Assembly (NCBI RefSeq): GCF_030272615.1
Contig: NC_081413.1
Location: forward strand, 329,680,802-329,744,801
Source of the DNA: Cryptomeria japonica
Lineage: Eukaryota > Streptophyta > Pinopsida > Cupressales > Cupressaceae
Reading direction: 5' to 3'
DNA: 64,000 bases
The position numbers were made by a program, and so were the translations under genes. The notes under the pieces were generated by a model. That model made no database searches. It had not been told where the DNA came from and worked only from the letters and a program-made list of their open reading frames with translations. Within the stretch, counting starts at the first letter, position 1; every line of letters begins with the position of its first letter. Shown here in pieces: positions 11,260 to 21,954 of the stretch.

Positions 11260-13029
11260 TTTTGCCCCTCTTTGAAGCGAGGTGTGATGACACATTGATT
11301 CAAAGAATAATCTAATTTTGATGATGATATTGGTTCGATAGGATGCCCCAGCTATTGATTGATAAATTGCGATACGATGATGCCCCCTCTGGAGATCAAT
11401 TGAGATAATTGATCTTTGAAGTGTTTGGATCTTTGCGAAATTGATATCCCGATTAGAAATGATTTGATGTTTGCAACTGTGGTTGATGAAAATGCGAGTT
11501 CTACGATCACGGTGATGTGGTTTTTGATTATTGATAAAGCTTGATTGATTAGATTGATAAGATCGAGATTCAGTCTGGTTTCAGGAATGACACCTCCTGT
11601 ATAAGACAAAGATGATCAAAGTGTTTGGTTTCAGGAACGATATATCTTGTATAAGACATGATCGAAATATCTGGTTTTAGGAAAGATACATCTTGTATAA
11701 GACATGATAGAATAGATGAGATATGATCGATTGATAGAATTGATTAGGTAAAGAACTGACAGTTTGTTGATATCAAGTTGTAGGAAAAAGTTACATATGT
11801 TGATGTTGGTTCTATTGAGGGCAGAGTAATATAAGATTTTTGCTAAGTCGATAATATCTGGATAGAGATGAGTCATCAGTTTGAATGTGTATACACTTAT
11901 GATGATACCTTGATGATTCCTGCGATAAATTTAACCTTGGATAAAAGGAGCATGCAGGATCCCATGCGGGAATGAAATGCAAGATAAATGCAAAGCTAAT
12001 GCAAATGAGATGCAATGCAACGATCGGATCAGTCACTGGGTTATTGTGTTTTGTCATCATTGAGATTTTTAAATGTGGGGAGTAAGTGCAAACATCGATG
12101 GTATAATTGAACCATGATGACCTGAGCATGACTTTCTTGGATTTTGATATGGCAAGTTAGCACAAGCATCGAGGTATAATTGAACTGAGATGACCTGAGT
12201 GTTGCTTGTGTAAAACAGACAGTATTAATCATTTCAATACGCAAATTGGAAATGTCTTTGATGATACTCCGATGATCACGTCCCAAGACAAATTTGCACA
12301 TATTAATGATTAATTTACAGACAACAGACAAGAAAAATATCATGTTCCTTCCTTGTTTCTCTAGTCAAAGACATCCCGAAGTCACTCAGAAATCATGATA
12401 GCGAAAATCAAGATAGAAAAATTGAACAATCATGTGAAAATCATTATCCAAAAGATATCATCTGTGTGCTTAGACTGACTTTGTGATAGTTTGATGTTTG
12501 ATAATTTGATCTCGTGTTCAATGTTGGATATGTTTTAGTTTTCGCTTGATAAGAGTTGTCTAATTGTTGTTCTACCTATTTGATTAAGCTCAAAATGATC
12601 AAAATTTTTGCCCCCAGCTAAGTGCAGGATTTTGCCCCAAGCCCAGAAACAAATTCAGTATGATATACCCAATGATCCAAACCATGGCAAGAAGCCACCT
12701 GGGATGCCTGCGTGTGTACAAGGCTTTATTATGGATATGAACAATGTTGAATGAAAAAAAATGCAAGCGGAAGGATGCATGAACTAATAGATAGAAGAGC
12801 TAGCTGACAGATATCGCCTGTTTGCCAGGTTTGCACTATTTGTTTTTATTGCACTCTTTCTCATATTTGATTTTTTTTTTATTTTCTGCTTTTTCACTTT
12901 TTTTTTTAATTTTTTTGCTTTTTCATTGTTTTTTATTTTTCTGCTTTTTCAGTGTTTATGAATTTTTCTGCTTTTTCAGTGTTTTTGGATTTTTCTGTTT
13001 TTTCTATTTTTTTTTATTTTTCTGCTTTT
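11260..13029 (-). other. 3' noncoding region of the first Tat element
   Basis: No coding region between the pol end (13030) and the polypurine tract. It contains short repeats such as 'tggtttcaggaa.gatac..cttgtataagaca' in three diverged copies (about 11576-11705) and, at 12841-13029, a T-rich array with the unit ttttctgctttttcagtgttt. The open frames here, rich in Phe or Ile, are low complexity. In the sister element this place holds an antisense plant-mobile-domain ORF, which is absent here. Confidence 0.7.
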
Positions 13030-14460
13030 TCAGACATAAAACTTCTTCAAATGCATGCTATTGATGCATGGGTTCTTCGAGTTGATCTTCGTCCTGTGTT
13101 GATAGTTGATATGCTCCTGACCCAAATACTGTTGTGATCACAAACAGACCTAACCAGTTTGGTTCGAACTTTCCTTTCTTTTCTCGATCTGACTGGTTGC
13201 GTGGATTTTCATTTAGTACTAGTTCCCCAACTTAAAAGATTTGTGGTTTGACCTTGTGATTATAACTTCGGCACATTCTTTGTTGATATACCTTTAAATG
13301 ATCAAAGGTATTTTGTCTTCGTTCATGGATCAATTCTAACTCCTGTAATCTAGATACTCGTTGTTCTTCATCTGGAATAAGACCTTTTAATGATACTCGT
13401 AGAGAAGGTATCTCTACTTCTATTGGTAGTATTGCTTCTGATCCATAAACAAGAGAGAAAGGTGTGACACCTATTGGCATGTGAATACTGGTACGGTAGG
13501 CCCATAGAGAAGGGTTCAATTGAATATGCCAATCTCTTCTAGCATCATTCACTGTCTTTTTGAGGATTTTCAAAATAGTTTTGTTTGATGCTTCTGCTTG
13601 CCCATTCCCTTGTGGATAGTAGGGTGTGGAAAATTTTTGTTGGATCTTGAATTTCTCACCTAGCTCTTGTACATCCTGATTCTTGAATGGTCGCCCATTA
13701 TCAATGATAATGGTCATAGGTATTCATAGCGACAGATGATGTAGTTCAAGATAAATGCAATAATTTGTTTTCCTATGATATTTGTGAGAGGTACTACCTC
13801 AATCCATTTTGTGAAATATTTTGTAGCTACAAGGATGAATTTGTGACCATTAGATGAAGAAGGATTTATCTTTCCTACTAGACCAAGACCCCATTGGCAG
13901 AAAGGCCAAGATGTTTCCAAATCATGAAGTTCTTGTGCTGGTGCATGGCTCAAATTCCCATGGATCTGACATTATTTGCATGTTCTAGCTATTTGAAAAG
14001 AATCTCGTTCCATAGTTGGCCAATAATAGCCCAAGCGTATGAGTTTTTTCGAAAGGGTAAGACCACTTGAATGAGTGCCACAAATGTCGTTATGGACTTC
14101 ATGTAAGGCCTTCTCAAATTCTTCTTGTTCGAGACATCTTAAAAGAGTACTGTCTAGACCTCGTTTAAATAGGGTATCCGCGACGAGAGTATAATGGGAG
14201 GATTGGCGAATAAAGTTTCTCTTTTGATTTTTTGATAAGTCAAGAGAGAGGATATTATCTTTCAGGTATGTGTAAATTTTGTCGTAGCGGGAGGAATCAT
14301 GCCCAACAAGGTGACAAATAGTTTGGGAATTAGGACAATTATGAGCAGGGTAAAACAACTCTTCTACCAGGAATTCATAACGCTGTTGATTTTCCTGTGT
14401 GTGAAGTAGAGAAGCAAGTGTAGCCATGGTGTCTGTTTCTTTGTTGTCATTCCTTGGAAT
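13030..14460 (-). pseudogene. Tat-type integrase, broken
   Basis: Integrase part of pol, in frame with the upstream protease/RNase H ORF apart from one TAG at 14461. The zinc-binding domain (HEVHNDICGTHSS through ARTCKKCQ) contains a stop after CK near 13971. The catalytic core follows. The first Asp is lost: the expected GLDLVGK motif reads GLGLVGK. The second Asp (IIIDNG) and the Glu (QAEASNK) remain. A frameshift lies near 13715, an in-frame TAA just before VGELVLNENP near 13230, and a last shift before the conserved C-terminus NSMHLKKFYV ending at 13030. The loss of a catalytic Asp and at least four lesions make it inactive. The protein would have joined cDNA to host DNA. Confidence 0.85.
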
Positions 14461-16305
14461 CTACTGGAAAGTTATTTCTACAAAGTATTTCTTGATATCA
14501 TCAACCATCTTTTTATAAGGCATCAACTTTTCATCCTTTGTTTGATAACCATCATTAATTTCATTGATGACGAGCTGAGAGTCTCCAAAGACTTGAAGTT
14601 GTGTAATGTTCCATTTTATAGCTATTTTGATACCTGTAACCAAAGATTCATATTCTGCTGTATTGTTGGTGCATGAAAAGCTTAATTTGTATGCTTTTGG
14701 AATTGTATGACGTGGTGTGATGAATTTTGTACCTGCTCCAGATCCATGTTGTGTTCCATTATTGATGTCTGCTCCTGGACTGATATTTGGGTGATGTATT
14801 GTAAGATATGGATCGAACCCTGGAATGTCTTTAAATGACCAGGTAAAATTGATTTGCCATCTTTTGAAGGGTTCCAAATATTGTTGCCTTTCTAGTTCTG
14901 ATAGAGAGATTACTGGACGTAGATCAGTTGTGCCAATGGTTACTGCCTCTGTTGATTCCATCAGGATAGATGACCTCTTTTGATAGAATTCAAGTAAGGT
15001 GTCAAATCTCCCATCTTCTGGCACCTCGAGGAGGTTTTCACCATTAGATGCGTCCTTTATTTTTACTTTTTCCTGATCTAATGTTGCCAATGAATGGTTT
15101 TCAGCATTAGACTTGATATTGTTTTCTTTATTTTCACTTTTGTGATTAGGAGATTTGGCACCCACTTTACTGGAAGATGCGTTAGCAGAATCCCTAGTGA
15201 GAGTTGTTGTGGGTTTGATTTCATTAAGATATATAGATATGGCCTGGTCATTTGGAAAGGTGTCAATGGCAGTATGTCCTTCATTTTCCCAGTCCATAGG
15301 TTCAGGATGAATTAAGGATAAAGGATTCTCATGTTGAATTATGTCAAAGATATTAGGGGTCATGATAGAGATGTCAAAGCTTTCAGTATGTATTTCCATG
15401 TTTAGAATGATACTCTTGTCATAATGACCCTGCATAAGGAGCTCTTGATTGTCCTCGATTAAGTCCAAGTCAACCGAATGTGATCCTGATTCAAGTGGAC
15501 TAGTTCCTAACGTTTGTATTGCATATGTGTGAACTATATCGACACCTACATCTGCTTCTTCCCTTTCAATTTGAAGTTGCTCTAGTTTTAGATTACTACA
15601 ACACTGCAATGGATTTGAGTCTACTGAGATCGTGATTTCCTGCCCATTGTAGGGAAATTTTAGGCATTGATGACATGATGGAATAGCCTGTATGTCATGT
15701 ATCCATGGTCTTCCCAAGAGTAGGTTGTATGGTAAGTCCAAGTCAAAAATTTGGCATGTTGTGTCTTTCTGTAAAGGTCCCACTCTGATGGGTAACATCA
15801 CAATTCCTTTAGAGGAATTCTCTTCTTCATCATATGCTTTGTATTTGATCTTTTTCTGGGGATCAATTGCATCTTGAGAATAACCTAGAGCACAGGCACG
15901 ACTCAAAGAGAAAATGTTCAAGCCAGCTCCCCCATCTATTACAACACATTTAACAAGCATTCTATGAATGAGGACTTCAATTTGCAAGGAAGCGCTATGG
16001 GGATATTGCAAGGAATCAATGCTTGGATATGAAGGAGATGAGCTTTGAATAGGATCCTCTGAAATAGGTTTGATGGGCATATTGTTTGGTGATGATGCTA
16101 TGAAAGGTTCTTGCAATCTTTTAAGATGTGTAGGAATAGATGCCTTTGGGGAATCAATTTTCTTATGGGGGGATGAGCCATTGCTAAACATAGGTGTGTG
16201 ATTTTGATCTTCTTTAGCAAAATCCTTTAGGGATCTCTTTAAGAGTTGCATAGAAGAGCCACCTTTCTTTTGAGATGTATTTGAATCCTTGTGAGATTTT
16301 GACAT
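14461..16305 (-). pseudogene. Protease fused to partial second RNase H; RT deleted in frame
   Basis: An open frame of 614 residues. Residues 100-205 hold a retroviral-type aspartic protease with the active-site motif IDGGAGLNIFS (residues 123-133) and LLLGRPWIH (196-204); the protease would cut the polyprotein. Residues 400-511 match the linker leading to RT (WSFKDIPGFDPYLTIHHP). Directly after SPG, at residue 511/512 (about base 14772), the sequence jumps into an archaeal-type RNase H (NNTAEYESLVTGIKIAIKW, then FGDSQLVINEIND). The sister element at 37970-42973 has the whole RT and first RNase H at this point. The junction keeps the frame open although some 430 codons are missing. The first catalytic Asp of the RNase H is also lost with the deletion. 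Confidence 0.85.
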
Positions 16306-16458
16306 AGTTGGATTTTGATTTTAGACTTGTTTGATTGCTCTGATATGTTGGCTTGTTATGTCTTCTTGTTGTATTTTTCTTTGATATTCCATGTTTCTAC
16401 GATCTTCAGCTATTTCAAATGTTTCAATTTCCATTTCAACAAACTTATGTCTCTGATA

Positions 16459-17224
16459 TCTGGTTAAAACGAGCATACACGCATCTTAGATATTGTGCGA
16501 GGATTCAATTGTCTAAAAGTTGTTTTAATAAGGGATCAACTGTCAATGTAAATGTGATAGAGCGATATGACACGAAAAGATGATTCAAGTGTTTAAAAGT
16601 TTGCAAGTTTTTCGATCTTTGGTTTTGGAGTGCAATGATGATGATTTGATAAGAACCAAGTCCAATAGGAACGATATATCCTACGATGTGGGAAAAGGTT
16701 ATCCTGACCAAACATTGTAGTTTCATGATAAAGGATGATAGATCCTAATGAGAAACTATGTTTTGAGTGATCAGTTTATCAAAGAGGGTGATAATGCACT
16801 TTGAGATGTTTAGACCTTGAACTTGTTGAGGGCGAGTAATTGAAAATCTTGAGGTGTTTATTTCTAAAGTCTGATTTGACAGGTGATAACTTGACCAAGC
16901 TAACCAAGAAGACAATCCAAGCATAAAATGACAGATAACAGGGGCTTATGATCACTGCAAATTGACCGAGAAAATATGAGTGACCTGAAAAGATGTGCAA
17001 GAAGACAATTCTGGACCAACATAGACAAAAATTCGTACGACAGTTTAAGTAGCTTCATACGACAATACATACAGGCCCATACAACAAATCAGGAATTTCA
17101 TATGAAAAATCAGAAGCTCGTACGATAATTCCCACTGAGCAAAACGATAAACCAAAGGCCTTGTACGACAAAAATCACTGAGCAAAACGATAAAGTAGAA
17201 GGCTCGTATGACAAAACTTACTGA
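16459..17224. repeat. 766-bp segment, copy 1 (inside element)
   Basis: Aligns without gaps to 20118-20883. By eye I count four differences in 766 bases. The flanks on both sides are unrelated. Confidence 0.95.
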
Positions 17225-17400
17225 GCAAAATGATAAACCAGAGGATTCGCACGACAAAACTTACTGAACCATACGACAAACAAGAAGGCTTGTACGACAA
17301 AACTTACTGACCAAAACGATAAACCAGAAGGCTTGTATGACAAAACTTACTAACCAAAACGATAAACCAGAAGGCTCATATGACAAAACACAAGCTCATT
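17030..17400. repeat. Minisatellite-like array with TCGTACGA motifs
   Basis: Irregular tandem units of roughly 42-43 bases built around aaggctcgtatgacaaaac and ttactgagcaaaacgataaa. The core resembles the perfect 8-base palindrome TCGTACGA, with frequent C/T changes. There are no regular unique spacers, so this is not a CRISPR array. Confidence 0.8.
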
Positions 17401-18449
17401 CGACTCAAGACAGAACAGAGGTAAAAAATGTTGTTTGGATAGATTTTTGATCATTGATGCTTGATTTTTTGCTTATGTTTTCCAGTTTTAAATGTCTGAT
17501 TTTCTGCTTAAGGGATGAATACAAAGCAAACACACGATATGATAAGTGAACTTCAAGCACATTACGCTACCTAAGGAAGTTGGTTGAGAGAGAAAACCTT
17601 TTCTTGCAAGCTTAGGTACACACCCAATAGCTAATCAAAATACGGTCGTTGAGTCTCACGCAATGGATTCTCAACGCCGTATTATCCGACTCCAAATGCT
17701 AATGGGGGCACGATATGGCAAGTGTCTTGGGAGAGTTACTATCTCTCTTGCACAAAGATTATCACCCTTTCAGAGGTGAATCGGGTAGCTTCTAATTTAA
17801 CCGGAACTAGTAAGGGATCCGTTCGGCGTGTCGAGGTATAATATTCAATTAAGAGGTCTGTTAGCCTTGAAAACCAAAGTTTGATATATCCGAAGTTATG
17901 GAAGAGAGCTATTCCCAAGCACTACTGTTGACTTGATTTTCATCAAATCACATTTATTTTATAGTGGGTTGGATTACGTGGCTTTAGCCATTCTCACTTA
18001 GGTCATTCCCCTCTCACCGGTCTTAATGGCTAAGAGTTATTAGCTCCTCAAGAGGGCGGGTCCGCTAAAGAGATGCACTAATGAAAGAAAAGGACGAGTC
18101 TAGCTTTCTAATCACCTAAGAAATGTGATAGCATACTCGCCTATCATCAAAACACATAAAACATGATTGTTCATTTCCATTAGCAAAATCAAGTGTGCCT
18201 ATAAAACTTAAAGAAGACATAGAGTTTAGTTGAGTCCTCCTACACAACCTGCAAAATAGATGCATTAGTAGTCAGGATGTGTTTTGTTGAAACGAAGCTT
18301 TGACAAACGTAATCTTCGACAATCGTCTTGCAAAAATCAGTTAGGCTACCGAAAAAATCACAAACAGACCAAGGTTAGCATTAGTAATAACCAAATTGAA
18401 GCATGAAACCCTTAAAATGCAAACTTCTTTGAAAAGACAGAAACAAAAT

Positions 18450-18640
18450 TTTGTACGACACAATTTACTTGACCGTACGAGTACCCTTCTGGGACCGTAC
18501 GAGTGTAGAACAGAGCTCGTACGACACTTTAGACTCCTTAAAAGCTCATACGAGTCAAGATGAATTATCGTATCATGGCATAAAGGAACTCGTACGAGAC
18601 TGAAAAGGAGCTCGTATGAAATTCTAATTCCAACCCGATC
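18450..18640. repeat. Second cluster of the CGTACGA palindrome
   Basis: At least seven CGTACGA-type cores (tttgtacgac, accgtacgag twice, gctcgtacgac, gctcatacgag, actcgtacgag, gctcgtatgaa) are spaced irregularly just inside the 5' LTR of the first Tat element. Confidence 0.75.
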
Positions 18641-18692
18641 AAAAATGAAAATTTGATGATGCTTGAGAGGCCAAAAATCATATTTTCTAAAA

Positions 18693-19857
18693 TGTCGTGC
18701 TTTGTGATGATGCGATACCTGCAGCTGCAACACAAAACACTCAATAGATCATTACAAGCATGGTTAGCAAATCATAAGCAAAAGAAAGATAAAACCATGA
18801 CAAAGCGATCTACCGCCTACTAAGAGATGGGAGTATGGATTTGCTCTCAGATCTAGATAAGCAATCCCTAGATGGAGGATTTAAAATGATAATGATATAC
18901 AAAGACGAGATTGATTATGCTAGATTGATCCAAGAGACTAATTAAGATAATGATATGCATGATTTAAGTTATGATGATGATGCAATTGAGCTAGAAAAGA
19001 GATTGATTAAGCTACATGATTCAACAATTATGCTAGAAAATGATCAAATTAAACTAAGTCAAAGATGCAATTGTCTATAATAACAATGCTCAAATTATAT
19101 GCTAGAATGGATATGCCTATAGTAACAATGCATAAGAGATGAAAATGAGATGGGATCCTTATTGCTCCAAAATGGGGGATATTTATAAGATTTCCAAGGC
19201 CAGGGGTGAGGTGGCAAGAATCAACAATCAAGATTGAGTCTGAGGATATCAAGGGTGAAATTGGAGGAGGTTGGAGAAGAGGTTGGAAGAAGAGACACTC
19301 GTCATCTCTGTGGTGACAAGTGTCAAGGAGTTTTGCTCATAAAAGGGCAAGTGCCCAGGGGCGGAGACGTGACCAAAGTGCTATGTGTCTCAAGAAGAAA
19401 ATATCCACACCATAGGAGGTTAGGATACAGAGGTTAGAATATGCAAGATAGGATAGGGTTAGGCAAACCCAAGTTTAGGTGGAATGGGTTAAGTGAAATG
19501 GGTTAGGTTAGAGGGATGGTTAGAAGTTAAGAGGCATGTGGATAATTTAAATTTAAAAATTCAAACAATAGGAAAAAACTAAATAATTCTCAACAACTCA
19601 TAAATTGATTTGTTTTAATTAATTAGAGGATTATAAAAATTGATTGAAGTGGGGGAAGGATTAATTAATTTGAATTAATTAATCAAAGGGGACTATTGAA
19701 ATGAACCTATTAAATAAATCCTTAGATTTATTAATAAGTATATGAAAGGGAGAATTTAATCAAATTGGTTAATAAATTCAATTAAATTAGAAAGGGGGAT
19801 TAATTAAATAATTTCTTATTTAATTAATTAACTTCAGACCATTTTTAGGTGTATACA
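18693..19857 (-). repeat. 5' LTR of the first Tat element
   Basis: Plus-strand TGTCGTGCTTTGTGATGATG to AGGTGTATACA. Partner of 10103-11259, with the target duplication agcag to its right. Confidence 0.92.
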
Positions 19858-20117
19858 AGCAGTAATTAGTTTTTCATTTTTTACCAATGAGGCACTTGAA
19901 GAATCATATGACAGATAGAGATCAAAGAACAAATGGACATATAACCTAACATGTAGTAGTTAACAACCAATAAGACAACCCAATGTCATAAGCATCAAAG
20001 TTTTCAGGGCATCAATCATCAATGGTGATGTTAATAGGATTGTGAGTGTACAGTCATAGTGATTTTGAGCATGAATATAAAAGACAACTACAAAACATTA
20101 AAATAAAGATATAAAAG
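19858..20117. other. Flank of the first Tat element, no gene seen
   Basis: 260 bases of AT-rich DNA starting with the target duplication; nothing else recognised. Confidence 0.6.
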
Positions 20118-20883
20118 TCTGGTTAAAACGAGCATACACGCGTCTTAGATATTGTGCGAGGATTCAATTGTCTAAAAGTTGTTTTAATAAGGGATCAACT
20201 GTCAATGTAAATGTGATAGAGTGATATGACACGAAAAGATGATTCAAGTGTTTAAAAGTTTGCAAGTTTTTCGATCTTTGGTTTTGGAGTGCAATGATGA
20301 TGATTTGATAAGAACCAAGTCCAATAGGAACGATATATCCTACGATGTGGGAAAAGGTTATCCTGACCAAACATTGTAGTTTCATGATAAAGGATGATAG
20401 ATCCTAATGAGAAACTATGTTTTGAGTGATCAGTTTATCAAAGAGGGTGATAATGCACTTTGAGATGTTTAGACCTTGAACTTGTTGAGGGCGAGTAATT
20501 GAAAATCTTGAGGTGTTTATTTCTAAAGTCTGATTTGACAGGTGATAACTTGACCAAGCTAACCAAGAAGACAATCCAAGCATAAAATGACAGATAACAG
20601 GGGCTTATGATCACTGCAAATTGACCGAGAAAATATGAGTGACCTGAAAAGATGTGCAAGAAGACAATTCTGGACCAACATAGACAAAAATTCGTACGAC
20701 AGTTTAAGTAGCTTCATACGACAATACATACAGGCTCATACAACAAATCAGGAATTTCATATGAAAAATCAGAAGCTCGTACGATAATTCCCACTGAGAA
20801 AAACGATAAACCAAAGGCCTTGTACGACAAAAATCACTGAGCAAAACGATAAAGTAGAAGGCTCGTATGACAAAACTTACTGA
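20118..20883. repeat. 766-bp segment, copy 2 (outside element)
   Basis: Nearly identical to 16459-17224 in the same orientation, lying 260 bases beyond the right end of the Tat element. It ends abruptly inside the tandem array, at aaaacttactga. Confidence 0.95.
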
Positions 20884-21407
20884 TAGTCCTTTGATCAATT
20901 TTGATATACTTTTGTAACTCATATGTTTTGATATATACAAAAGCTACCTTGGAGACTCCTGTCAATTTTGTTACCTTCTTTTCTTGCAAAGTTGTGTATT
21001 TCATGTAATTGATCAAGTTGTTAGTGAAGCTTATTTACATTCCTTATGATTTTGTCTTGTTGTTTTATACCTTCTCTGTGAAAGTGTCATTTGCAGGTTA
21101 CAAGTTGTGTTTAAGCAAGTGATATGAACTCATTTTTGTGAAATTTCTCTTCCTTTCTTGGGTAAATTCATTCAAACCTTCTTGTGAAACATTTATTCAT
21201 GTTCATGTTTAAGATAAGTTGTGTGAGCTTAGTTCATTACTGTCATCATAGTGTTCAGAGTGTTTTGGCTTCCTGGGTATCATAAGTTCAATAGTCAAGT
21301 GTATCACTTAATCATTTTCATTTAGCTTGCAGTAATAGACTTTACTTTTCAAAGTTTTCTTCCTTCCCTTTTCCTCATAAATCGGTAGTTTTAGAGTCAT
21401 GACCAAC
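20884..21407. other. Intergenic, no gene seen
   Basis: T-rich DNA up to the target duplication ccaac (21403-21407). No coding sequence supported. Confidence 0.55.
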
Positions 21408-21947
21408 TGTAAGGAAATACAAGAGCAAGGAAAGGAAAAAAAAATCCAAGAAAGTTTATGATGAAGTAATTGTTACCAAGAGAAAAGCAAAAACCTTGGA
21501 GCATCACCCAAATGTGAAGAAGGAGGCACAAGAACTTTTGAAAGGGGAAAAGCAAAGAAAAACCCCTTGTGATATTATGAATGAGGCAATGCCTAAAATG
21601 AGAGAGAGAGAGAGAGAGAGCAAGAAGCTCTTTACAATATTGTCATTAAGAAGAAATGAGAGAGGAGACATCTCTTAAATAGAGATGAGGAGAGGAGTTA
21701 CAGAGATGAGGAGAGGAGTTACAAAGTAACTCCCAAATCTATGAATGCCACCATTCATAAAATGTGTGTGCCATGTGTCCACATCCTCTTATGGAGGAAA
21801 TCTAATATTCCTTAATAAAGGAAAATAAAAGAAATGACTTGTCCTCACACATGTACTAGAGGACAAATTACATGTAGGAATTCCAAAGGAATATCCTAAA
21901 CTAAATACAAATAAACCTAAGCTAAGTAAAGATTAAATATTCTAACA
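21408..21947 (-). repeat. 3' LTR of the copia element
   Basis: Plus-strand TGTAAGGAAATACAAGAG to AAATATTCTAACA. Contains an (AG)n run at 21601-21622. Next to it, cccccccttaagctttac (21948-21965) is the reverse complement of the purine tract; it overlaps the pol stop region. Confidence 0.95.
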
Positions 21948-21954
21948 CCCCCCC

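Larger units (their letters stand above)
16306..18692 (-). other. Leader region of the first Tat element; gag absent
   Basis: About 2.4 kb between the 5' LTR and the protease ORF where gag is expected. I find no Gag motifs. It contains the 766-base segment repeated outside the element (16459-17224), a minisatellite-like array rich in TCGTACGA (about 17030-17400), a second cluster of the same palindrome (18450-18610), and an ordinary noncoding leader between them. I could not identify a convincing primer-binding site next to 18692. Confidence 0.6.
10103..19857 (-). mobile_element. Tat-lineage Ty3/gypsy element, internally deleted
   Basis: Complete 9.8-kb LTR retrotransposon on the minus strand. 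LTRs 10103-11259 (3') and 18693-19857 (5') are flanked by a perfect 5-bp target duplication, agcag (10098-10102 and 19858-19862). Coding order on the minus strand is protease, a fragment of the second (archaeal-type) RNase H, then integrase. Gag, RT and the first RNase H are missing. The RNase H type and the long noncoding 3' region fit the Tat lineage. The LTRs differ at many positions, so the insertion is old. A related element with RT still present lies at about 30108-51140. Confidence 0.88.

Noticed and set aside
12822-13137. Phe-rich plus-strand ORFs that look like membrane proteins
   Set aside because: Produced by the ttttctgctttttcag tandem repeat; no gene context.
17030-17400. Regularly repeated short units resembling a CRISPR array
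   Set aside because: Units are diverged and have no unique spacers; the genome is a plant.
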